Source: Tannerella sp.
GTDB lineage: Bacteria > Bacteroidota > Bacteroidia > Bacteroidales > Tannerellaceae
Assembly: GCA_031271805.1 (NCBI GenBank)
Contig: JAISUX010000087.1
Span: forward strand, 1-64,000
Length of the DNA: 64,000 bases
Direction: 5' to 3'
The notes beneath the pieces are model-generated. The model saw only the letters and a list, made by a program, of their open reading frames with translations, was not told where the DNA came from and did no database searches. This document shows, piece after piece, positions 17,411-26,582 of the stretch; position 1 is the stretch's first letter, and the number at the start of each line of letters is the position of its first letter. A program made the translations under genes and the position numbers.

Positions 17411-17494
17411 GCGCAGGTGGTGAAATTGGTAGACACGCTACTTTGAGGGGGTAGTGCCGGTTGCGGTGTGTGAGTTCGAATCTCATCCTGCGCA
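17411..17494 (+). tRNA. tRNA-Leu (GAG)
   Basis: 84 nt. Acceptor GCGCAGG, anticodon loop TTGAGGG, long variable arm, T-loop TTCGAAT, discriminator A. Confidence 0.95.
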
Positions 17495-17521
17495 CAAAAA
17501 AGAAAAAATATTGCGAAAAGT

Positions 17522-17552
17522 TTTGCATTGTTGAAAATAATGCTTACCTTTG
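17522..17552 (+). promoter_or_regulatory. Promoter of the rpmB-rpmG-DUF4295 operon
   Basis: TTTG (17522-17525), 19-nt spacer, TACCTTTG (17545-17552), 31 nt before the rpmB start. Confidence 0.7.
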
Positions 17553-17582
17553 CGCCCTCAAAACAAGATAATTTTATAGAAA

Positions 17583-17816
17583 ATGTCGAAGATTTGTCAA
17601 ATAACAGGAAAGAAGGCTCAATACGGCAATAATGTAGCCCACTCGAATTTGCGCACAAAACGTAAGTTCAATGTGAATTTGTTCACAAAGAAATTCTATT
17701 GGGTTGAGCAAGATCGCTGGATTAACCTCAACGTGTCGGCTGCCGGATTGCGGTTGATAAATAAAGTAGGATTGGATGCGGCTATCAGAAGCGCCGCCGA
17801 GAACGGTTTCATTTAA
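17583..17816 (+). CDS. rpmB: 50S ribosomal protein L28
   Basis: A 77-residue protein with the L28 N-terminus [21 protein letters not shown] and the [16 protein letters not shown] segment. The zinc cysteine pairs are missing (zinc-independent form). It is the first gene of a three-gene ribosomal operon; L33 follows after 20 nt. Confidence 0.97.
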   Translation: MSKICQITGKKAQYGNNVAHSNLRTKRKFNVNLFTKKFYWVEQDRWINLNVSAAGLRLINKVGLDAAIRSAAENGFI

Positions 17817-17836
17817 ATTCAAAGGAGGAATAAAGA

Positions 17837-18025
17837 ATGGCTAAGAAAGTTAAAGGGAACAGGATTCAAGTAATCCTCGAATGTACGGAACACAAAGCAA
17901 GCGGCCTTCCCGGAATGTCGCGCTATATAACTACGAAAAATCGTAAGAATACTACGCAACGTCTCGAGCTCAAGAAGTATAACCCTGTCTTGAAGCGAAT
18001 GACTGTTCATAAGGAAATAAAATAA
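17837..18025 (+). CDS. rpmG: 50S ribosomal protein L33
   Basis: A 62-residue protein: [19 protein letters not shown] then [20 protein letters not shown], the usual L33 core. Only one cysteine is present, so it is the zinc-free form. An AGGAGG-like stretch (AAAGGAGGAA, 17820-17829) precedes the start, which is unusual in this group. Confidence 0.97.
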   Translation: MAKKVKGNRIQVILECTEHKASGLPGMSRYITTKNRKNTTQRLELKKYNPVLKRMTVHKEIK

Positions 18026-18040
18026 TAGGAGATTTAGGAA

Positions 18041-18193
18041 ATGGCAAAAAAGGTTGTTGCAACGTTCAAGTCCGGAGAAGGACGAACTTATTCAAAAGTG
18101 ATTAGGATGGTCAAATCCCCGAAGACGGGAGCTTTCGTCTTTAAGGAAGAGATGATACCTAATGATTCGGTTAAGGATTATTTTAAGAAATAA
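18041..18193 (+). CDS. DUF4295 protein, probable Bacteroidetes-specific ribosomal protein bL38
   Basis: A 50-residue basic protein (MAKKVVATFKSGEGRTYSKV, ending NDSVKDYFKK) starting 15 nt after rpmG. DUF4295 is conserved in this position across Bacteroidetes. From memory, structural work on the Flavobacterium johnsoniae ribosome reported a new large-subunit protein named bL38 that I believe corresponds to this family; the link is not checked here. Operon position supports a ribosomal role. Confidence 0.88.
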   Translation: MAKKVVATFKSGEGRTYSKVIRMVKSPKTGAFVFKEEMIPNDSVKDYFKK

Positions 18194-18214
18194 CCCGATC
18201 TCTTATGGCGATAG

Positions 18215-18250
18215 AAAACTCTTTTCCCTTTGTGGAAAAGAGTTTTTCTG
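18215..18250 (+). terminator. Rho-independent terminator after DUF4295
   Basis: A 13-bp stem (18215-18227 with 18234-18246), 6-nt loop, followed by T-rich sequence. It ends the ribosomal operon. Confidence 0.85.
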
Positions 18251-18398
18251 TTTTTATAAATATGCTAAAAAACTATATTAAAAGCGAAAAATGCTAAAAA
18301 AAATTGTATTTGTAAAATAATGGTTATATTTGCGGTGTGATAAAATATGTTTGACGTAATTTTATCAATATTTTGTAATCATTTAATTATCAGAAACA

Positions 18399-19121
18399 AT
18401 GAAGAAAAAGGATCAACTTTTGTGCTTAGTGTTGTCAACAGCCATGATTTTCGGCTGTACTACAACGAGAACCCTCAATCCTGACGGGACAGTTACGGAG
18501 AAGAAGAAAATCACCAACACTGCAGGAGGCGGGGTTATAGGTGGAGTAGGAGGTGCGGCTGTCGGGGCCGGATTAGGCGCTATTTTCGGCGGTAAGAAAG
18601 GTGCAGCCTGGGGCGCCGGTATTGGCGCTGTGGTCGGCGCCGGTGCGGGTGTAATCATCGGAAATAAAATGGACAAACAGAGAAAAGAACTTGAAGAAAT
18701 TCCGAACGCCACGGTCGAGACTGTCGATGAAGGTAAAATCATCAAGGTGACATTTGATTCGGGTATATTGTTCGCGAGCGGCTCGAGTACGCTGAGTCAG
18801 ACCTCTAAAAACTCGCTTACCCAGTTCGCCACATCATTGAAGGAACATCCTGAAACAGATATACTTGTGACAGGACACACCGACAGTCAGGGCGGCGACA
18901 AGATAAATGTTCCTCTCTCGCTGAAACGCGCCGATGCGGTAAAAACTTTCCTCACGTCGCAGCAGGTTCTTTCGTCGCGCATCGAAACGGAAGGATTCGG
19001 CTCGTCACAACCTGTTGCAGCAGAAGATGCAAAGGGTATTCAGGCGCAAAATCGTCGCGTGGAAATCTACATCGTTCCAAGCAAACAGATGATTGATGCG
19101 GCAAATGCGGAAGCAAAATAA
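18399..19121 (+). CDS. OmpA-family lipoprotein with glycine zipper
   Basis: A 240-residue protein. Signal peptide and lipobox MKKKDQLLCLVLSTAMIFGC; a glycine-zipper segment (about residues 43-95: GGGVIGGVGGAAVGAGLGA and following) that can insert in membrane; then a C-terminal OmpA/MotB peptidoglycan-binding domain (about 110-228) with TGHTDSQGG, NVPLSLKRADAVKTFL and NRRVEIYI. This is the YiaD-like layout. It probably links the outer membrane to the cell wall. It is a monocistronic unit between two terminators; a -7-like TATATTTG lies at 18325-18332. Confidence 0.93.
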   Translation: MKKKDQLLCLVLSTAMIFGCTTTRTLNPDGTVTEKKKITNTAGGGVIGGVGGAAVGAGLGAIFGGKKGAAWGAGIGAVVGAGAGVIIGNKMDKQRKELEEIPNATVETVDEGKIIKVTFDSGILFASGSSTLSQTSKNSLTQFATSLKEHPETDILVTGHTDSQGGDKINVPLSLKRADAVKTFLTSQQVLSSRIETEGFGSSQPVAAEDAKGIQAQNRRVEIYIVPSKQMIDAANAEAK

Positions 19122-19153
19122 TACCTCCATCGGATTGTTTAAACTCTAAAATG

Positions 19154-19187
19154 AGAGGCTGCCTGTTATTTTTAGGCAGCCTCTTTT
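19154..19187 (+). terminator. Rho-independent terminator after the OmpA lipoprotein
   Basis: A perfect 11-bp stem AGAGGCTGCCT/AGGCAGCCTCT with a 9-nt loop and a T-run. Confidence 0.92.
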
Positions 19188-19278
19188 GATAAATAATCTG
19201 AAATTTGTTGCGCATATCATTTTTTTCATTACTTTTGCCGTTGTTTTTATTAATATTACTTTTAATAATTTTTACCCC

Positions 19279-19938
19279 ATGAAGCAAATTGTATTTTCTA
19301 TCCTCTTCGGCGCGGGATTGTTGAGCGCCGTATCTTGCGGACAGAGCGCCAAACCTCTGTTTGCCGACGATTTATCCAATGCCGACTACGATCGCTCGGT
19401 GTGGTCTGTAGATGCCCAAGGCGTCATTTCAGCTACTGCCGACCAGGCTATCTGGTCAACTCTTGAGTACGAAAACTTCGAACTCACGCTCGAATTTAAG
19501 AACGACCGGTGCACAAACAGCGGCGTCGTTATTTATGCTACCGACAAAAAGGATTGGATTCCAAATGCGGTTGAGATTCAGATTTTTGACGATTGGTGTG
19601 ACCATGGCGACAACAAAGCCTCTACAGGCACTTGTGGCGCTGTTTACGGCCATTTAGCGCCTTCGGCATATCGCTTAGTAAAGCAACCAGGTGAGTGGAA
19701 TACGATGAAAATCATCGCCTTAGGTAAGAATATCAAGGTGGCGCTCAACGGCAAAGACATCATCGACATGGACATGAGCCTTTGGACGTCGGGTAAGAAC
19801 AACCCCGACGGCTCCGAAATCCCTTCCTGGCTGCCCAAACCTTACGCTTCGCTGCCTACCAAAGGCTTCATCGGCTTCCAGGGCAAGCATGGCGACGCAA
19901 CCATCTGGTTTAGAAATATTACCATTAAAAGTTTATAA
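19279..19938 (+). CDS. DUF1080 lipoprotein (3-keto-disaccharide hydrolase/lyase family)
   Basis: A 219-residue protein. The ATG at 19279 is chosen because it gives a lipoprotein signal (MKQIVFSILFGAGLLSAVSC); the open frame extends upstream to 19186 but through terminator-proximal sequence. The body is a concanavalin-like DUF1080 jelly-roll: LEYENFELTLEFKNDRCTNSGVV, then NAVEIQIFDD, GEWNTMKIIALGKNIKVALNG and KGFIGFQGKHGDATIWFRNI. DUF1080 enzymes act on 3-keto-glycosides (hydrolysis or 1,2-elimination). It is 3 nt from a second DUF1080 gene, so they form a pair. Confidence 0.88.
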   Translation: MKQIVFSILFGAGLLSAVSCGQSAKPLFADDLSNADYDRSVWSVDAQGVISATADQAIWSTLEYENFELTLEFKNDRCTNSGVVIYATDKKDWIPNAVEIQIFDDWCDHGDNKASTGTCGAVYGHLAPSAYRLVKQPGEWNTMKIIALGKNIKVALNGKDIIDMDMSLWTSGKNNPDGSEIPSWLPKPYASLPTKGFIGFQGKHGDATIWFRNITIKSL

Positions 19939-19941
19939 GTT

Positions 19942-20631
19942 ATGAGACGTACAATATTTATTATCTGCGCTTTATGCATGATCTCCGCGCTTAAAATGAC
20001 TGCGCAGGACAATCAATTGACTGCCGACGAGAAAAAGCAGGGTTGGATACTGCTTTTCAACGGCAAAAATTATGACGGATGGGTCAACAACGACGGCAAG
20101 CCAGTGACCGCCCAAGTGGAAGACGGCGCCATACAGACCTACAAGTGCGGAGGCTACATACTCACTTATAATAAGCCTTTCGCGAATTTTATCCTGAAAT
20201 GCGACGTTAAGATGGACGACCCGTGTAATTCGGGTATTTTTCTTAGAATGAGCGATTTAAAAGATCCGGTTAATACCGGTTTTGAGATTCAGGTTGCCAC
20301 CGAGACGGGCAGCGTTCACGGTCACGGCGCTCTCTACGATGTTCGCGCTCCGCTCGTAAACGCAGGCAAAGGCGCCGGACAGTGGGATCATTTTGAGATA
20401 CGCTTCATCGGGTCAAGGCTCATCACCTTGCTCAACGATCAGAAAATCCTCGACGTAAACCTCGATACATACACGGAACCCGGCAAACGAGACATCGAAG
20501 GCAACCACAAATTCACGCTCAACGGTCAACCCCGCGCCTTGCACGACTTCGCACGTGAAGGCTATATCGGTTTCCAAGACCACGACCACAAATGCTGGTA
20601 CAAGAACGTGAAGTTATTGGAAATAAAGTAA
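19942..20631 (+). CDS. Secreted DUF1080 protein (3-keto-disaccharide hydrolase/lyase family)
   Basis: A 229-residue protein with a signal peptide (MRRTIFIICALCMISALKMTAQ) and a full DUF1080 domain: GWILLFNGKNYDGWVN, FANFILKCDVKMDD, NSGIFLRMSD, GFEIQVAT, GQWDHFEIRFIGSRLITLLND and GYIGFQDHDHKCWYKNVKL. The preceding gene is a diverged paralogue. A partner Gfo/Idh/MocA oxidoreductase, which makes 3-keto sugars in known loci, is not in the window; a TIM-barrel isomerase-like protein of a type often found in such loci lies at 27531. Confidence 0.9.
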   Translation: MRRTIFIICALCMISALKMTAQDNQLTADEKKQGWILLFNGKNYDGWVNNDGKPVTAQVEDGAIQTYKCGGYILTYNKPFANFILKCDVKMDDPCNSGIFLRMSDLKDPVNTGFEIQVATETGSVHGHGALYDVRAPLVNAGKGAGQWDHFEIRFIGSRLITLLNDQKILDVNLDTYTEPGKRDIEGNHKFTLNGQPRALHDFAREGYIGFQDHDHKCWYKNVKLLEIK

Positions 20632-20709
20632 CCGAATCATTTTTATTGTGTCTGATTTTCGTCTTCATCAAAAAAATAATCGCAAATGAGTTGAAATATT
20701 CTTAAACTT

Positions 20710-20741
20710 ATTGCTAATTAAAAAAATAATGCGTACCTTTG
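20710..20741 (+). promoter_or_regulatory. Promoter of the DUF177-rpmF-fabH-era-der cluster
   Basis: ATTG (20710-20713), 20-nt spacer, TACCTTTG (20734-20741), 22 nt before the first ATG. Confidence 0.65.
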
Positions 20742-20762
20742 CGCAGTTTTTTTTAAAGATTT

Positions 20763-21317
20763 ATGACTTTGGAAACGTTGAAAAAATATGATATTGACTT
20801 GAAATCACTCTCAATATCAACTATTTACGAGTTAGAGTATGAACTCAATGACGAGTTTTTCGATAGCGTGGACGCGACTGAAGTCAAGCAGGGAAATGTG
20901 CGTGTTGTGCTCAAAATTACGCGAGCAGCGTTGGCATTTGAGTTGAATTTCCGCATTATGGGCAAGGTCATAGTCACTTGCGACCGTTGCCTTGAAGATG
21001 TGGAATTGCCGGTAGAGGCGTCGAACAGGCTGATAGTCACATTCGGCGACGAGTTTGCCGAGACAAGTGACGAGCACGTGATAGTTTCCGAGGATGTCGG
21101 CAAGATAAACGTTGCATGGTACATGTACGAGTTTGTTGTTTTGGCCTTGCCGATAAAACGTGTTCACGAATCCGGCGGCTGTAACGAGTTGATGGCTGCG
21201 AAGCTTCGCGAGTTGAGTGTCGAGGAGTGCGAATACGGCGATGATGAAGGAGAAAGAAACCGAGGAGTTACAGACCCGCGTTGGGATGCTCTTCGCAATT
21301 TGATAGAAGATAATTAA
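20763..21317 (+). CDS. yceD: DUF177 (YceD-like) protein
   Basis: A 184-residue protein of the YceD/DUF177 family, with CDRCLEDVELPVEASNRLIV and the C-terminal DPRWDALRNL motif that is standard for the family. In many bacteria it lies directly before rpmF, as here (17 nt). It is linked to 23S rRNA or ribosome maturation in plants and bacteria; the molecular role is still unclear. Confidence 0.9.
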   Translation: MTLETLKKYDIDLKSLSISTIYELEYELNDEFFDSVDATEVKQGNVRVVLKITRAALAFELNFRIMGKVIVTCDRCLEDVELPVEASNRLIVTFGDEFAETSDEHVIVSEDVGKINVAWYMYEFVVLALPIKRVHESGGCNELMAAKLRELSVEECEYGDDEGERNRGVTDPRWDALRNLIEDN

Positions 21318-21334
21318 TTAAAAAATAGAAAATT

Positions 21335-21520
21335 ATGGCACATCCTAAAAGAAGACAAGGTAATACGAGGACTGCGAAGCGTAGGACTCACGACAAGGCG
21401 GCAATGCCGGCATTGGCCTTATGCCCCAACTGTGGAGCATGGCATGTTTATCACACCGTATGTAGCGAGTGTGGTTACTATAGAGGTAAGTTGGCAATAG
21501 AACAAAAAGCAGCGGTTTAA
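21335..21520 (+). CDS. rpmF: 50S ribosomal protein L32
   Basis: A 61-residue protein: MAHPKRRQGNTRTAKRRTHDK followed by a four-cysteine zinc ribbon, CPNCGAWHVYHTVCSECGYY. Unlike the L28 and L33 of this window, it keeps its zinc site. A terminator hairpin follows before fabH. Confidence 0.97.
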   Translation: MAHPKRRQGNTRTAKRRTHDKAAMPALALCPNCGAWHVYHTVCSECGYYRGKLAIEQKAAV

Positions 21521-21551
21521 CAAGGCTTTTTGAGTAGTTTTATCAGAAGAA

Positions 21552-21586
21552 AAATAGCCCTAAAACAATCTTTAGGGCTATTTAAA
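21552..21586 (+). terminator. Hairpin between rpmF and fabH
   Basis: A 13-bp stem AAATAGCCCTAAA/TTTAGGGCTATTT with a 6-nt loop. It is followed by a short A/T-rich stretch rather than a long T-run, so it may be a partial terminator or attenuator that lowers fabH-era-der expression relative to L32. Confidence 0.7.
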
Positions 21587-21602
21587 TATTAAAAAGACAG
21601 AT

Positions 21603-22598
21603 ATGACAAATGCGGTAATTACAGGTATAGGCGGTTACGTTCCCGAAGATATTCTCACAAACGACGACATAGCGAAAATCGTGGATACAAGCGACGAATG
21701 GATAATGTCGCGTGTGGGTATCAAGGAACGTCGTGTCTTGCGTGGCGGGAAAGCGACCTCTTATATGGGGATTCGGGCGGTTAATGAATTGTTTGCTAAG
21801 ACAGGCGTTGACCCGATGACGGTCGATGGCGTTATTTGTGCTACCTCGACCGGCGACTATCACTTCCCGCCCATGGCGTCGATAGTGGCATACCAGACCG
21901 GTTGCCGCAAGGCTTTTGCCTACGACGTGCAGGCCGCCTGCTCAGGCTTCATATACCTGCTTGAGACTGCAGCCAATTTCATCCGTTCGGGACGCTACAA
22001 ACGCATCGTTGCCGTTTCGGGCGACATGATGACGGCGATAACAAACTATACCGACCGCACAACATGCCCCTTGTTCGGCGATGGCTGCGGAGCGATTCTG
22101 GTTGAGCCGACGACCGAAAATGTCGGTATTATCGACTCCATACTTCGTTCCGACGGTAGCGGACTGCCTTTCCTGAAGATGAAAGCGGGTGGCTCGCTGA
22201 GACCGCCGTCGTATGAAACTGTTGATAATCATGAGCATACTGTCTATCAGGAAGGCAAAACGGTCTTCAAACGTGCGGTCATAGAAATGGCCGACGTAGC
22301 GGCGGAGATCGTCGAACGCAACGGTTTGAAGAAAGAAGATATTGACTGGATAGTACCGCATCAGGCGAATCTTCGTATCATTGACGCTGCCGCCCGCCGC
22401 CTCGAAGTGCCCGAAGAGAAAGTGATGATAAACATCCAACGCTACGGCAACACGAGTTCGGGCAGCATACCGCTTTGCCTGTGGGAATGGGAATCTCAGT
22501 TGCGTAAAGGCGACAATCTGATATTAGCCGCTTTCGGTGCGGGTTTCACATGGGGAGCGACCTATATCAAGTGGGGCTATGACGGAAACGGTGCATAA
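21603..22598 (+). CDS. fabH: 3-oxoacyl-ACP synthase III
   Basis: A 331-residue condensing enzyme that joins acetyl-CoA and malonyl-ACP to start fatty-acid synthesis. The catalytic triad is visible: Cys in [11 protein letters not shown], His in [10 protein letters not shown], and Asn in [12 protein letters not shown]. Length is normal. The plsX gene usual between rpmF and fabH in other phyla is absent. The last 20 nt overlap the start of era. Confidence 0.97.
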   Translation: MTNAVITGIGGYVPEDILTNDDIAKIVDTSDEWIMSRVGIKERRVLRGGKATSYMGIRAVNELFAKTGVDPMTVDGVICATSTGDYHFPPMASIVAYQTGCRKAFAYDVQAACSGFIYLLETAANFIRSGRYKRIVAVSGDMMTAITNYTDRTTCPLFGDGCGAILVEPTTENVGIIDSILRSDGSGLPFLKMKAGGSLRPPSYETVDNHEHTVYQEGKTVFKRAVIEMADVAAEIVERNGLKKEDIDWIVPHQANLRIIDAAARRLEVPEEKVMINIQRYGNTSSGSIPLCLWEWESQLRKGDNLILAAFGAGFTWGATYIKWGYDGNGA

Positions 22599-23472
22599 AT
22601 CGGGATTCGTCAACATCGTAGGAAATCCTAATGTCGGCAAATCGACGCTGATGAACCGTCTGGTGGGCGAACGCATCTCGATAATCACTTCAAAGGCGCA
22701 GACCACTCGCCACCGCATTATGGGTATTGTCAATACCGAGACTATGCAGATAGTATATTCGGATACTCCCGGCGTCCTTCGTCCCAATTACAAGTTACAG
22801 CAGTCTATGCTCAACTTTTCGGAGTCGGCTTTGGGTGATGCGGACGTCTTGCTTTACATGACGGATGTAGTCGAGAAAACCGACAAGAATGAAGATTTCC
22901 TGCATCGTGTTCAGGAAGCGGAATGTCCTGTGCTGCTGCTTATTAACAAGATAGATCTTTCTAACCAGAAGGATTTGGAAGCCTTGGTGATGCGGTGGCG
23001 CGAACTTCTGCCGAAGGCTGAGGTTTATCCGATTTCGGCGCAGGCGAACTTTAACGTCGATAATGTGAAACGCCGTGTCGAAGCATTGATTCCTCCTTCG
23101 CCGCCCTATTTTGATAAGGATGCGTTGACCGACCGCCCTGCGCGTTTTTTTGTGACAGAAATCATACGCGAAAAGATTCTTCTGTACTACCAAAAAGAAG
23201 TCCCGTATTCGACCGAGGTGATTGTCGAGCAATTCGCTGAGGATGCGAGCCGTATCAACATTAAGGCTGTGATAATCGTAGAGCGCGATTCGCAGAAGGG
23301 CATCATCATAGGACACCGCGGCCAGGCGCTTAAAAAAGTAGGTACGATGGCGCGAAAGGATATTGAACGATTCTTTGAGAAAAAAGTGTTCCTCGAGATA
23401 TTCGTAAAGGTCGAGGATGATTGGCGTAACCGCGACAATATGTTACGTCAGTTCGGTTATCAAGTCGAATAA
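22579..23472 (+). CDS. era: GTPase Era
   Basis: A 297-residue 16S rRNA-binding GTPase for 30S assembly. The ATG at 22579 ([15 protein letters not shown]) gives the normal Era N-terminus and overlaps fabH by 20 nt; an upstream in-frame codon would add an atypical extension. G-motifs: [17 protein letters not shown] and SAQ. The C-terminal KH domain has [19 protein letters not shown]. Co-transcribed with fabH and der. Confidence 0.97.
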   Translation: MTETVHKSGFVNIVGNPNVGKSTLMNRLVGERISIITSKAQTTRHRIMGIVNTETMQIVYSDTPGVLRPNYKLQQSMLNFSESALGDADVLLYMTDVVEKTDKNEDFLHRVQEAECPVLLLINKIDLSNQKDLEALVMRWRELLPKAEVYPISAQANFNVDNVKRRVEALIPPSPPYFDKDALTDRPARFFVTEIIREKILLYYQKEVPYSTEVIVEQFAEDASRINIKAVIIVERDSQKGIIIGHRGQALKKVGTMARKDIERFFEKKVFLEIFVKVEDDWRNRDNMLRQFGYQVE

Positions 23473-23492
23473 ACAATTAAAAATGAGAAACG

Positions 23493-24806
23493 ATGGGAAA
23501 AGTAGTAGCAATAGTAGGACGTCCGAATGTGGGTAAATCGACCCTGTTTAATCGTTTAACCCAGTCGCGTGAGGCGATAGTAAACGAGGAAGCCGGTACC
23601 ACGCGCGACCGTCAATACGGTAAAGTCGAGTGGTGTGGGGTAGAATTTTCGCTCGTTGACACGGGCGGATGGGTGGTCAACTCCGAGGACATCTTCGAAG
23701 GAGAGATAAACAAGCAGGTACAGGTTGCGATTGAAGAGGCCGACGTTATCATGCTGGTGGTCGATGTGATGACCGGCGTCACCGACCTTGATGATGAAGT
23801 TGCGCGAATATTGCGTCGTAGCAATAAGGTTGTGGTCTTAGTGGCCAACAAGGCCGACAACTATGCGGAGCATCCGCTGGCTGCCGATTTTTATAGCCTT
23901 GGTCTTGGCGATCCTTATCCTATTTCGGCCATAAATGGCTCATACACAGGAGATTTGCTTGATCGTATCATTGAGGTGCTTCCATCGAAAAAGGATGAAG
24001 AGCCGGAAGAAGAATTGCCTCGTATTGCCGTTGTAGGTCGCCCTAATGCGGGGAAATCATCGCTTATAAACGCTTTTATCGGCGAGGAACGCCACATTGT
24101 GACTGATGTTGCCGGTACGACACGCGATTCGATATACACACGCTACAATAAGTTCGGACTGAATTTCTATCTTGTCGATACCGCCGGAATCCGTAAACGG
24201 GGAAAAGTCAGCGAAGACCTTGAATATTACTCTGTTATCCGCTCTATTCGAGCTATCGAAAATTCCGATGTATGCGTCTTAATGCTGGATGCGCAGCGTG
24301 GCGTTGAGAGCCAGGACTTGAACATTTTCTCAATCATTCAGAAAAATCGTAAAGGGCTGATAGTCTGCGTTAATAAATGGGATTTAGTCGAGGATAAGTC
24401 GCAGATTTCAATCAAGACATTCATCAATGCTATACGCGAACGTTTCGCGCCGTTCACCGACTTTCCCGTGCTGTTTATTTCGGCGCTTACCAAGCAGCGC
24501 ATCTTCAAAGTCCTTGAGAGCGTAAAAGAGGTTTATGACAATAGTCGTCGCCGCGTACCTACGGCGAAGTTGAATGAGATAATGCTCCCGATAATAGAAA
24601 AGACGCCTCCGCCTTCATGGAAAGGGAAGTATATCAAGATAAAGTATGTCACGCAGTTGCCCGGCGGCGGTGTGCCCTCATTTGTCTTTTTCTGTAACCT
24701 GCCGCAGTGGGTTAAAGAGCATTACAAGCGTTTTCTTGAGAATAAATTACGCGAAAATTGGGATTTCAGCGGTACTCCGATACAAGTTTTTGTTCGTGAA
24801 AAATAA
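23493..24806 (+). CDS. der: Ribosome assembly GTPase Der (EngA)
   Basis: A 437-residue protein with two GTPase domains in tandem (GRPNVGKST at the N-terminus; GRPNAGKSS near residue 180) and a C-terminal KH-like domain ([17 protein letters not shown]). It acts in 50S subunit maturation. It follows era by 20 nt. The gene converges with dnaX 16 nt away without an obvious terminator. Confidence 0.98.
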   Translation: MGKVVAIVGRPNVGKSTLFNRLTQSREAIVNEEAGTTRDRQYGKVEWCGVEFSLVDTGGWVVNSEDIFEGEINKQVQVAIEEADVIMLVVDVMTGVTDLDDEVARILRRSNKVVVLVANKADNYAEHPLAADFYSLGLGDPYPISAINGSYTGDLLDRIIEVLPSKKDEEPEEELPRIAVVGRPNAGKSSLINAFIGEERHIVTDVAGTTRDSIYTRYNKFGLNFYLVDTAGIRKRGKVSEDLEYYSVIRSIRAIENSDVCVLMLDAQRGVESQDLNIFSIIQKNRKGLIVCVNKWDLVEDKSQISIKTFINAIRERFAPFTDFPVLFISALTKQRIFKVLESVKEVYDNSRRRVPTAKLNEIMLPIIEKTPPPSWKGKYIKIKYVTQLPGGGVPSFVFFCNLPQWVKEHYKRFLENKLRENWDFSGTPIQVFVREK

Positions 24807-24822
24807 TCCGGAGACGTTTGTG

Positions 24823-26517
24823 TCATTCCAAAGTCAAATCGAATGTGTTCTTCAGTTTTTCGAGGGCGGGATTTTTGTTGGCTAAATAATCATACTTCTC
24901 GCTGGCGGTATAAGGCATTGTCGTTTCTTCTTTTTCTTTTAGGCGGACGTCGATTTCAAGGTGCGAATTATTGAGTTTATGCCTTAGGAAAGTAATGATT
25001 TCCGGATAAATTTCGGCGATTTCGTTCTTTTGATAAGGGTTGTCTATCGCTATCTCGTAAGTAAATCCATCTATCAATGTGGGATTACAACTTAGGAGGG
25101 TGTTCTTTAAGTGTGTCTGCTCGACAGTGGTAAGACTTTCGGCATATTCGACCCAGAATTTTTTCAGGTCTTCCTGCGAGAAATTATCATTTGCTTCGAT
25201 TAGTTTAACCGAAGGCGCCGTTTTGGCGGAATCATCTTTTATAAGGTCTTTAAGCGCTGTGGAGTGAACTACGGGCGGCACTGGGGTTGTCTCAGCCGGT
25301 TTTGTCACGACCGGAGGCTTCGCTTTTATCTTTTCCGTTGTTTCTGTCTTTGCCGCCGTTTCGTTTCCGCCGGGCTGAATCGCCTTAATCAGGATTTTTT
25401 TTTTATCGTCCTCTGTTGCAGGACTATCCGTGAGTTGGCACAATTGTATGAGTGTGAGTTCCAAGAGTAGCCGTTTGTTGCGACTGTTGCGGTAGTTCAG
25501 GTCGCATTGGTTGGCAATCTCTATCGCTCGGAAAAGCAATTTGTCGGGACATTGTTTCGCCTGATTTATATACCTTTCGCGTATGGAGGCGCTAAATTCA
25601 AACAGTACAATAGTTGATTCGTCTTTGCAAACGAGCAAGTCCCGAAGGTGTATGGCAAGACCGGAGATGATGTTTTGACCGTCGAAGCCTTTCTCGATTA
25701 TTTGGTTAAGAATGAGCAGGCAAGCGCGTACGTCACTATTGAGAATAGCCTCGGTAATACGGAAATAATAATCGTAATCCAATACGTTAAGGTTCTCAAT
25801 AACAGCATTATAGGTGATGTTGCCGCTTGTAAAACTTGCTATCTGGTCGAATATCGACAGGGCGTCGCGCATACCGCCGTCGGCTTTCTGAGCGATAACG
25901 TTCAGAGCCTCGGCTTCGGTAGTGATATTCTCTTGCGAAGCTACGTATTGCAGGTGTTCTACGATGTCCTCGATAGTGATGCGTGTGAAGTCGTAAGTCT
26001 GGCACCGAGATAGAATTGTCGGAAGGATTTTTTGTTTCTCGGTGGTGGCGAGGATGAAAATTGCGTGATGAGGCGGCTCTTCGAGTGTTTTGAGGAAGGC
26101 ATTGAAAGCCTGAGCGCTTAGCATGTGCACCTCGTCAATGATATAAACCTTGTATTTGCCTAATTGGGGTGGGATACGCACTTGTTCGGTTAAGGAACGG
26201 ATATCATCGACCGAGTTATTGGACGCGGCATCGAGTTCGTGAATGTTCAGCGACCTCTGCTCATTAAACGACATGCAGGATTCGCACTCATTGCAGGCCT
26301 CGCCGTCGCTACTCGGATTTATGCAGTTAATGGTTTTAGCGAATATGCGGGCGCATGATGTCTTACCCACTCCGCGCGGGCCGCAAAACAAGTAGGCATG
26401 CGCCAACTTACCACTCCGTATCGCATTCTTTAGAGTAGTTGTAAGTGACTTTTGCCCGACCACACTCTTGAATGTCGAAGGCCTGTATTTTCTTGCCGAA
26501 ACAATATAATTCTCCAT
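24823..26517 (-). CDS. dnaX: DNA polymerase III subunit tau/gamma
   Basis: A 564-residue clamp-loader ATPase. The ATG at 26517 (MENYIVSARKYRPSTF) gives the normal DnaX start. It has Walker A GPRGVGKTS, a zinc module CINPSSDGEACNECESC, the DExx box IDEVHML, SRC motif region TILSRCQTYDF, and domain III ending near LLLELTLIQLCQL (about 360). After that, a low-complexity linker rich in K, T, E and P leads to a tau-type tail. Exactly at the junction (codons 372-375, DDKKKI) is an A10 run; both other frames stop within four codons, so a short gamma form of about 375-377 residues can be made by slippage or frameshift. It is divergent from the ftsB-like gene. Confidence 0.97.
   Translation of the reverse strand: MENYIVSARKYRPSTFKSVVGQKSLTTTLKNAIRSGKLAHAYLFCGPRGVGKTSCARIFAKTINCINPSSDGEACNECESCMSFNEQRSLNIHELDAASNNSVDDIRSLTEQVRIPPQLGKYKVYIIDEVHMLSAQAFNAFLKTLEEPPHHAIFILATTEKQKILPTILSRCQTYDFTRITIEDIVEHLQYVASQENITTEAEALNVIAQKADGGMRDALSIFDQIASFTSGNITYNAVIENLNVLDYDYYFRITEAILNSDVRACLLILNQIIEKGFDGQNIISGLAIHLRDLLVCKDESTIVLFEFSASIRERYINQAKQCPDKLLFRAIEIANQCDLNYRNSRNKRLLLELTLIQLCQLTDSPATEDDKKKILIKAIQPGGNETAAKTETTEKIKAKPPVVTKPAETTPVPPVVHSTALKDLIKDDSAKTAPSVKLIEANDNFSQEDLKKFWVEYAESLTTVEQTHLKNTLLSCNPTLIDGFTYEIAIDNPYQKNEIAEIYPEIITFLRHKLNNSHLEIDVRLKEKEETTMPYTASEKYDYLANKNPALEKLKNTFDLTLE
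25395..25404 (-). promoter_or_regulatory. A10 slippery run in dnaX (probable tau/gamma switch)
   Basis: Ten A residues in the mRNA, reading AAA AAA AAA A in frame. A -1 shift gives AAT CCT GAT TAA; a +1 shift or loss of one A gives TCC TGA. The run falls between domain III and the tau-specific tail, as in the Thermus dnaX slippage site. Confidence 0.6.
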
Positions 26518-26536
26518 TTTTTTTTGATTTCGCGCA

Positions 26537-26568
26537 CAAATATACGATATTTTTTCTACCTTTGCAAA
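26537..26568 (-). promoter_or_regulatory. Promoter of dnaX
   Basis: Minus strand TTTG (26568-26565), 20-nt spacer, TATATTTG (26544-26537). It overlaps the divergent ftsB promoter region. Confidence 0.65.
26557..26564 (+). promoter_or_regulatory. Candidate -7 box for the ftsB-like gene
   Basis: TACCTTTG, 18 nt before the ATG. It sits between the -33 and -7 elements of the dnaX promoter, so the two polymerase sites would compete. Confidence 0.5.
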
Positions 26569-26582
26569 AATATTTTCGAACA

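Noticed and set aside
17356..17658. Minus-strand frame across the tRNA-Leu genes and rpmB start
   Set aside because: It overlaps two tRNAs and a ribosomal protein gene, and its product shows tRNA-derived low-information sequence.
19186..19278. Longer N-terminus for the first DUF1080 protein
   Set aside because: The extension would start in the tail of the upstream terminator and hide a clean lipoprotein signal that begins at 19279.
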